A program made the translations under genes and the position numbers. Of a stretch of 64,000 bases of DNA, positions 56,848-64,000 are shown one piece after another. Within the stretch, counting starts at the first letter, position 1; each line of letters starts with the position of its first letter. Under the pieces are notes generated by a model. The model was given only the letters and a program-made list of their open reading frames with translations. It made no database searches and had not been told where the DNA came from. The stretch comes from Aquamicrobium sp. (GTDB lineage Bacteria > Pseudomonadota > Alphaproteobacteria > Rhizobiales > Rhizobiaceae), in contig JAHHDT010000001.1 in NCBI GenBank assembly GCA_019739225.1, forward strand, positions 310,001-374,000. The letters are read 5' to 3'.

Positions 56848-56907
56848 TGTTCTCCCCGGGCTGAAAGCCTGCTCCAGTGGCACAGTTTGACGGAAAACGG
56901 AACGGGC

Positions 56908-57801
56908 TCAGCCAAGGATGAACCGCCGCATCGCGTCCGCCACCGTGTCCGGCTTCTCGTGCAGCACCCAATGGCTTGCGCCGGCAATCCGCTGCACGGT
57001 CAATCGCGGAGCAAAGCGATCGAGCCCTTCGAGACAGACCGGAAGCAACGCCTGATCCGCCTCTCCCCACAGCACCAGATGCGGCATCGGCACCGCGAAT
57101 TGATCCTCCGGCATATCCAGAATCATCGCGTGATCGGGCGTCTCGCCGGGCGTCGGCACAACGAGGGGCGACGCGCGATACCAGTTCAGCATGCCGGTCA
57201 GCGCGCCCGGCTGTCGCCAGGTTTCGCGATAGGCCGCCTTCATCGCATCGTCGAAGAAATCGGCCGCGGAAAATCCCTCGACCATGCGGATCAATCGGCG
57301 AAAATCGTCCTGCGACAGAAGCGCCTCCGCGTCTTCGGCGCGCAGCCGATGGATATACTGGCTGGCCTGCCGCTGGGCCTCGTCATCGAGCAACGCGCGT
57401 TGAAAGCAAACCGGATGCACGCCATTGGCGATCACCAGATGCGAAACGCGGTCCGGATAGGCCATCGCATAGGCATAGGCGACCGATGCACCCCAGTCAT
57501 GGCCGGCAAGCACGAAGGGTCGATCCGGCGAAAGCCTGTCTGCAAGCGAGGCGAGATCGCCGACCAGATGCTTCACGCGATAGCGCTCGACGCCTTCCGG
57601 CTTCGATGAAAGGTTGAAGCCCCGCTGATCGGGGGCTGCCACGCAAAAATCATCGGCCAGCGCAGCCATGACGTCGGCCCAGGCCGCCCAGTATTCGGGA
57701 AAGCCGTGCAGGCAGATCACCAGCGGCGCGTCCGGTTCGCCCGCCATCGCCACGTTGAGCGAGACGGCACCGGCATCGTGTTGCAGGAAGCGGAATTCCA
57801 T
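56908..57801 (-). CDS. Epoxide hydrolase-like alpha/beta hydrolase
   Basis: A 297-residue alpha/beta hydrolase with an Asp nucleophile (Asp102 in [10 protein letters not shown]) and the HGFPE oxyanion motif at residues 32-36, the pattern of epoxide hydrolases and haloalkane dehalogenases. The catalytic His is in [16 protein letters not shown] stands 5-6 bases before the ATG at 57801. The substrate is unknown; the cap-domain tyrosines expected of epoxide hydrolases (HRL, YRET) are in reach but not proven. Confidence 0.88.
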   Translation of the reverse strand: MEFRFLQHDAGAVSLNVAMAGEPDAPLVICLHGFPEYWAAWADVMAALADDFCVAAPDQRGFNLSSKPEGVERYRVKHLVGDLASLADRLSPDRPFVLAGHDWGASVAYAYAMAYPDRVSHLVIANGVHPVCFQRALLDDEAQRQASQYIHRLRAEDAEALLSQDDFRRLIRMVEGFSAADFFDDAMKAAYRETWRQPGALTGMLNWYRASPLVVPTPGETPDHAMILDMPEDQFAVPMPHLVLWGEADQALLPVCLEGLDRFAPRLTVQRIAGASHWVLHEKPDTVADAMRRFILG

Positions 57802-57944
57802 TCGTTTCCTCCACATGTCACGCGGATCGCATTCGATCCGCCGCATGGCTTTGCCTTCCCGCCGCCCGATGTTATAGGGGCCGCATTTCCAGTTCGAAAC
57901 CTGCGGGACGTTCCGTCCCCTCTCCCAGAAACGAGGCATTTCCT

Positions 57945-59159
57945 ATGGCGAAGATCAAGGTGGAAAATCCGGTCGTCGAGCTCGACGGCGACGAGATGAC
58001 CCGCATCATCTGGCAGTTCATCAAGGACAAGCTGATCCACCCCTATCTCGACCTTGATCTCGAATATTACGATCTGGGCATGGAAAACCGCGACGCCACC
58101 GACGATCAGGTGACGATCGACGCGGCAAACGCCATCAAGAAGCACGGCGTCGGCGTCAAGTGCGCCACCATCACGCCCGATGAGGCGCGCGTTGAGGAAT
58201 TCGGCCTCAAGAAGATGTGGCGCTCCCCGAACGGCACCATCCGCAACATCCTCGGCGGCGTCATCTTCCGCGAGCCGATCATCTGCAAGAACGTGCCGCG
58301 CCTCGTCCCCGGCTGGACCAAGCCGATCGTCGTCGGCCGTCACGCCTATGGCGACCAGTACCGCGCGACCGACTTCAAGTTCCCCGGCAAGGGCAAGCTG
58401 ACGATGAAGTTTGTCGGCGAGGATGGCCAGGTCATCGAGCACGAAGTGTTCGAAGCGCCGGCAGCAGGCATCGCCATGGGCATGTACAACCTCGACGAAT
58501 CGATCCGCGATTTCGCCCGCGCCTCGCTGAACTACGGCCTGCTGCGCGGCTGGCCGGTCTATCTGTCGACCAAGAACACCATCCTCAAGGTCTATGACGG
58601 CCGCTTCAAGGACATCTTCCAGGAGATCTACGAGCAGGAGTTCGAGGCCGCCTTCAAGGAAAAGAAGATCTGGTACGAGCACCGCCTGATCGACGACATG
58701 GTGGCTGCAAGCCTCAAGTGGTCCGGCGGCTACATCTGGGCCTGCAAGAACTACGACGGCGACGTTCAGTCCGACACGGTCGCGCAGGGCTTCGGCTCGC
58801 TCGGCCTGATGACCTCGGTGCTGATGACCCCGGACGGCAAGACGGTTGAGGCGGAAGCCGCCCACGGCACGGTGACCCGCCACTACCGCCAGCACCAGAA
58901 GGGCGAGGAGACCTCGACCAACTCGATCGCCTCGATCTTCGCCTGGACGCGTGGCCTCGCCCACCGCGCCAAGCTCGACGGCAATGACGAGCTCAAGCGC
59001 TTCGCCGACACGCTGGAGACGGTCTGCATCCAGACGGTCGAATCCGGCTTCATGACCAAGGATCTCGCGCTGCTGATCGGCGCCGATCAGCCTTGGCTGT
59101 CGACAACCGGCTTCCTCGACAAGATCGACGAGAACCTCCAGAAGGCGATGGCGTCGTAA
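57945..59159 (+). CDS. icd: NADP-dependent isocitrate dehydrogenase
   Basis: Tricarboxylic-acid-cycle enzyme converting isocitrate to 2-oxoglutarate. The 404-residue protein is of the eukaryote-like homodimeric type ([43 protein letters not shown], with [12 protein letters not shown] near residue 305) and not the E. coli phosphorylatable type. An intrinsic terminator follows at 59183-59212. Confidence 0.96.
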   Translation: MAKIKVENPVVELDGDEMTRIIWQFIKDKLIHPYLDLDLEYYDLGMENRDATDDQVTIDAANAIKKHGVGVKCATITPDEARVEEFGLKKMWRSPNGTIRNILGGVIFREPIICKNVPRLVPGWTKPIVVGRHAYGDQYRATDFKFPGKGKLTMKFVGEDGQVIEHEVFEAPAAGIAMGMYNLDESIRDFARASLNYGLLRGWPVYLSTKNTILKVYDGRFKDIFQEIYEQEFEAAFKEKKIWYEHRLIDDMVAASLKWSGGYIWACKNYDGDVQSDTVAQGFGSLGLMTSVLMTPDGKTVEAEAAHGTVTRHYRQHQKGEETSTNSIASIFAWTRGLAHRAKLDGNDELKRFADTLETVCIQTVESGFMTKDLALLIGADQPWLSTTGFLDKIDENLQKAMAS

Positions 59160-59182
59160 GCGACGACCCACGATATTTGCGG

Positions 59183-59212
59183 AAAGGGCGGCCTCATGCC
59201 GCCCTTTTCTGT
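59183..59212 (+). terminator. Rho-independent terminator after icd
   Basis: AAAGGGCGGC (59183-59192) pairs with GCCGCCCTTT (59198-59207) around loop CTCAT, and TTCTGTTT follows. Confidence 0.85.
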
Positions 59213-59462
59213 TTCAGGCCGTGCAGCTGCGGTTGGCTTGACTTGTGGCGGTTAGGACCGGCAGGCGGCTGTGTCGCTCAGCCGGTCTTGTGCGACAGGA
59301 AACACCTGCCCTCATCGCACATTCTGCTCCGGTCGCGTGAGCCGAAGCACGGCACGGCTCATCACGTATCGCGCTAGCCACGCTTCTTTCGCTCAAGATA
59401 ATGGTAGGGTGATCGCCGTGGCCTAAGCAACCTGCGGCGCGGAAACAATCAGGCAAAGCCCC
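59213..59462. other. Intergenic region between icd and the next membrane gene
   Basis: About 250 bases with no credible gene. A long minus-strand frame (59214-59597) crosses it, but its translation lacks patterns of a real protein and overlaps the plus-strand gene. An inverted repeat GTGAGCCG/CGGCTCATCAC lies near 59336-59366. The promoter of the plus-strand gene at 59463 should be here. Confidence 0.45.
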
Positions 59463-59813
59463 ATGAACTGGCGTGATATCGTTGGCCTGACATGGCGCCA
59501 GCACAGGGCGCTCGGCATCGCGTTCGTCATAGCCGGGGCGTTGACCCTTTTCTTCCTGGGCCGCACGATCGTCTTCTACACTTACTGGGCTACCCATCGC
59601 GAGGTGCCAATCGAAGACTGGATGACGGTCGGATACATCGCCCGCTCCTACGACATCGACCGCAGCCAGCTTCGCGGCATGCTTGGCCTTGAGGCGGACG
59701 AGCCGGACAGAAGAACCCTTGCTCGGATCGCCGATGATCGCGGGATGCCGGTCACCAAGCTGATCGACGAGATCGAAGCGGCTATAGCGCGCGCGAAAGC
59801 CGAAGCGTCGTGA
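59463..59813 (+). CDS. Hypothetical membrane-anchored protein
   Basis: A 116-residue protein with one membrane helix (about residues 17-39, LGIAFVIAGALTLFFLGRTIVFYTYW) and a C-terminal, probably cytoplasmic, helical segment (RTLARIADDRGMPVTKLIDEIEAAIARAKAEAS). I do not recognise a domain. Its stop overlaps the GTG of the DedA gene (59810-59813), so it may work with DedA. Confidence 0.72.
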   Translation: MNWRDIVGLTWRQHRALGIAFVIAGALTLFFLGRTIVFYTYWATHREVPIEDWMTVGYIARSYDIDRSQLRGMLGLEADEPDRRTLARIADDRGMPVTKLIDEIEAAIARAKAEAS

Positions 59814-60442
59814 TCGATCTGGTGACTGATCTGTATGTTTCCTACGGCCTCGTGGGCATGGCGGTCACGCTGGCCGTTGCACAGTTCGGACTGCCACTGC
59901 CGACATCGATCGTGTTGATGAGCGTCGGCGCTCTGCTGGCCGCATCGGACCTCAATGCCCTCGAGGCCTTCGGATGGGCAATCGGTGGCGCTGTCGCCGG
60001 CGACCAGGCTGGCTATCTCACCGGGCGACTACTCGGTGGCAGGCTCGAAAGGTTTGCCGGGCACAGCGATTACATTGCCTCTGGACTTTCCACCACCAGG
60101 GAGTTCTCCCGTCGATGGGGTCGCGCCAGCGTCTTCCTGAGCCGCTGGCTGGTCAGCCCGGCAGGGCCATGGATCAATCTGACCAGCGGAGCTGCCGGCA
60201 TGCCATGGCCTGCCTTCACCCTATGGGGTCTCGGCGGTGAGGCGATCTGGGTGGCAGCGTACCTCACGCTGGGCTTTCTTTTCAGCAGCTACATCTCCGG
60301 AATCGCCGAAATGATCGCCAATGCTGGCTGGGCCATCGCTGCGCTTGTCGTGACAGTTTTCATCGGCTGGCGGCTGTGGCACAGGATCGCCGCGGCAAGC
60401 ACAGACCAAGGTCCAGAAAACTTGGACCCTGGCCCGGCATGA
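59810..60442 (+). CDS. DedA family membrane protein
   Basis: A 210-residue DedA/SNARE-associated protein with about five membrane segments. Family features: FGLPLPTSIVLMSVGALLA, the GDQAGYLTGRLLG segment, and SRRWGRASVFLSRWLVSPAGPWINLTSGAAGM with the functional Arg and Pro-Gly residues. Members help lipid scrambling or undecaprenyl-phosphate recycling and proton homeostasis. It starts with GTG overlapping the stop of the previous gene, and converges on alaS. Confidence 0.9.
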   Translation: MIDLVTDLYVSYGLVGMAVTLAVAQFGLPLPTSIVLMSVGALLAASDLNALEAFGWAIGGAVAGDQAGYLTGRLLGGRLERFAGHSDYIASGLSTTREFSRRWGRASVFLSRWLVSPAGPWINLTSGAAGMPWPAFTLWGLGGEAIWVAAYLTLGFLFSSYISGIAEMIANAGWAIAALVVTVFIGWRLWHRIAAASTDQGPENLDPGPA

Positions 60443-60457
60443 CGGTGTAGACGAGAC

Positions 60458-63121
<2,664 letters not shown>

Positions 63122-63235
63122 GCTCATGCCTTCGTGAAGGGGCCGCAACCCGCCGCGGCCTTGGATCGGATGTGGGTTTGGCTTTTAGCGCTGCCGAATC
63201 CGACTGTCCAGAAATCCCGCACAAACCAGCCACGA

Positions 63236-63272
63236 CAACGAAACAACCGCCGGCAGGGTCTGCCAGCGGTTG
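63236..63272 (-). terminator. Hairpin after recA
   Basis: On the minus strand CAACCGCTGGCA and TGCCGGCGGTTG pair (one wobble) around a 5-base loop, followed by TTTCGTTG. It lies about 30 bases beyond the recA stop at 63304 and before alaS, and may terminate recA transcription; the U-run is imperfect. Confidence 0.5.
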
Positions 63273-63303
63273 CGTTGACCGTAACAAATGGCGGGTAGCC
63301 GGC

Positions 63304-64000
<697 letters not shown>

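Noticed and set aside
59214-59597. 127-codon minus-strand frame between icd and the membrane protein gene
   Set aside because: Unstructured, Arg/Ala-rich translation overlapping the start of a coupled plus-strand gene; no ribosome-binding site.

Overview
The window is high-GC, gene-dense chromosomal DNA. It fits an alphaproteobacterium of the order Hyphomicrobiales (Rhizobiales), probably close to Phyllobacteriaceae such as Mesorhizobium or Nitratireductor; that placement is inference from gene content. Supporting markers are the F1-ATPase inhibitor zeta subunit, a DUF3126 protein, a type II lumazine synthase behind an FMN riboswitch, a LOV-HWE kinase, DUF1127 proteins, a eukaryote-type NADP isocitrate dehydrogenase and the recA-alaS-DedA-icd neighbourhood. 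I see no prophage, transposase, integrase, rRNA or CRISPR array. The left edge cuts into an ABC permease gene and the right edge cuts recA.

Layout. 1-4068: two MalF/MalG-class permeases, a RidA protein, an M81 (MlrC-like) hydrolase and a GFA-family zinc protein. 4210-11811 (minus): rlpA, dac, tmk, holB, metG, tatD and a metallo-beta-lactamase-fold hydrolase, a cell-wall and replication housekeeping block. 12143-15942: a small helical protein, a LOV-PAS-HWE kinase with a 25-bp tandem duplication at its start, tRNA-Ser(UGA), tRNA-Leu(GAG), lipB and a 28-codon antisense membrane microprotein behind a LexA-like promoter. 15943-25818: gamma carbonic anhydrase, cysE, DUF3126, a crotonase, an AlkX-type DNA glycosylase with a coupled glycolipid-binding-domain gene, two alpha/beta hydrolases, a DUF192 protein, a double cold-shock protein, gloA and a J-domain protein. 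26028-34081: small secreted or unknown genes, then a MoxR/VWA/XdhC/XdhC/MoCF-MocA molybdenum-hydroxylase accessory cluster without structural subunits.

34241-49995: an orphan periplasmic binding protein, a P1 peptidase, purB, a Tat-signal VOC protein, an HpcH aldolase, the zeta inhibitor, then purC-purS-purQ-lipoprotein, a DUF1127 gene diverging from a MocR regulator, purL-bolA-grxD and a Bcr/CflA exporter. 49992-64000: ttcA, two glycosyltransferases, rpsD, FMN riboswitch-ribH, murI, a TrmJ-like methylase, an epoxide-hydrolase-like protein, icd, DedA, alaS and the 3' part of recA.

Most of the window is conserved housekeeping. The observation I rate highest is the 28-codon open frame at 15645-15731. 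It has a strong Shine-Dalgarno sequence, and upstream lies TTGACA-N17-CATAAA with a near-consensus alphaproteobacterial LexA box (GTTT-N7-GTTC) filling the spacer. It encodes a single hydrophobic helix. In size, topology and inferred control it resembles SidA, the SOS-induced division inhibitor of Caulobacter, although I cannot show homology.
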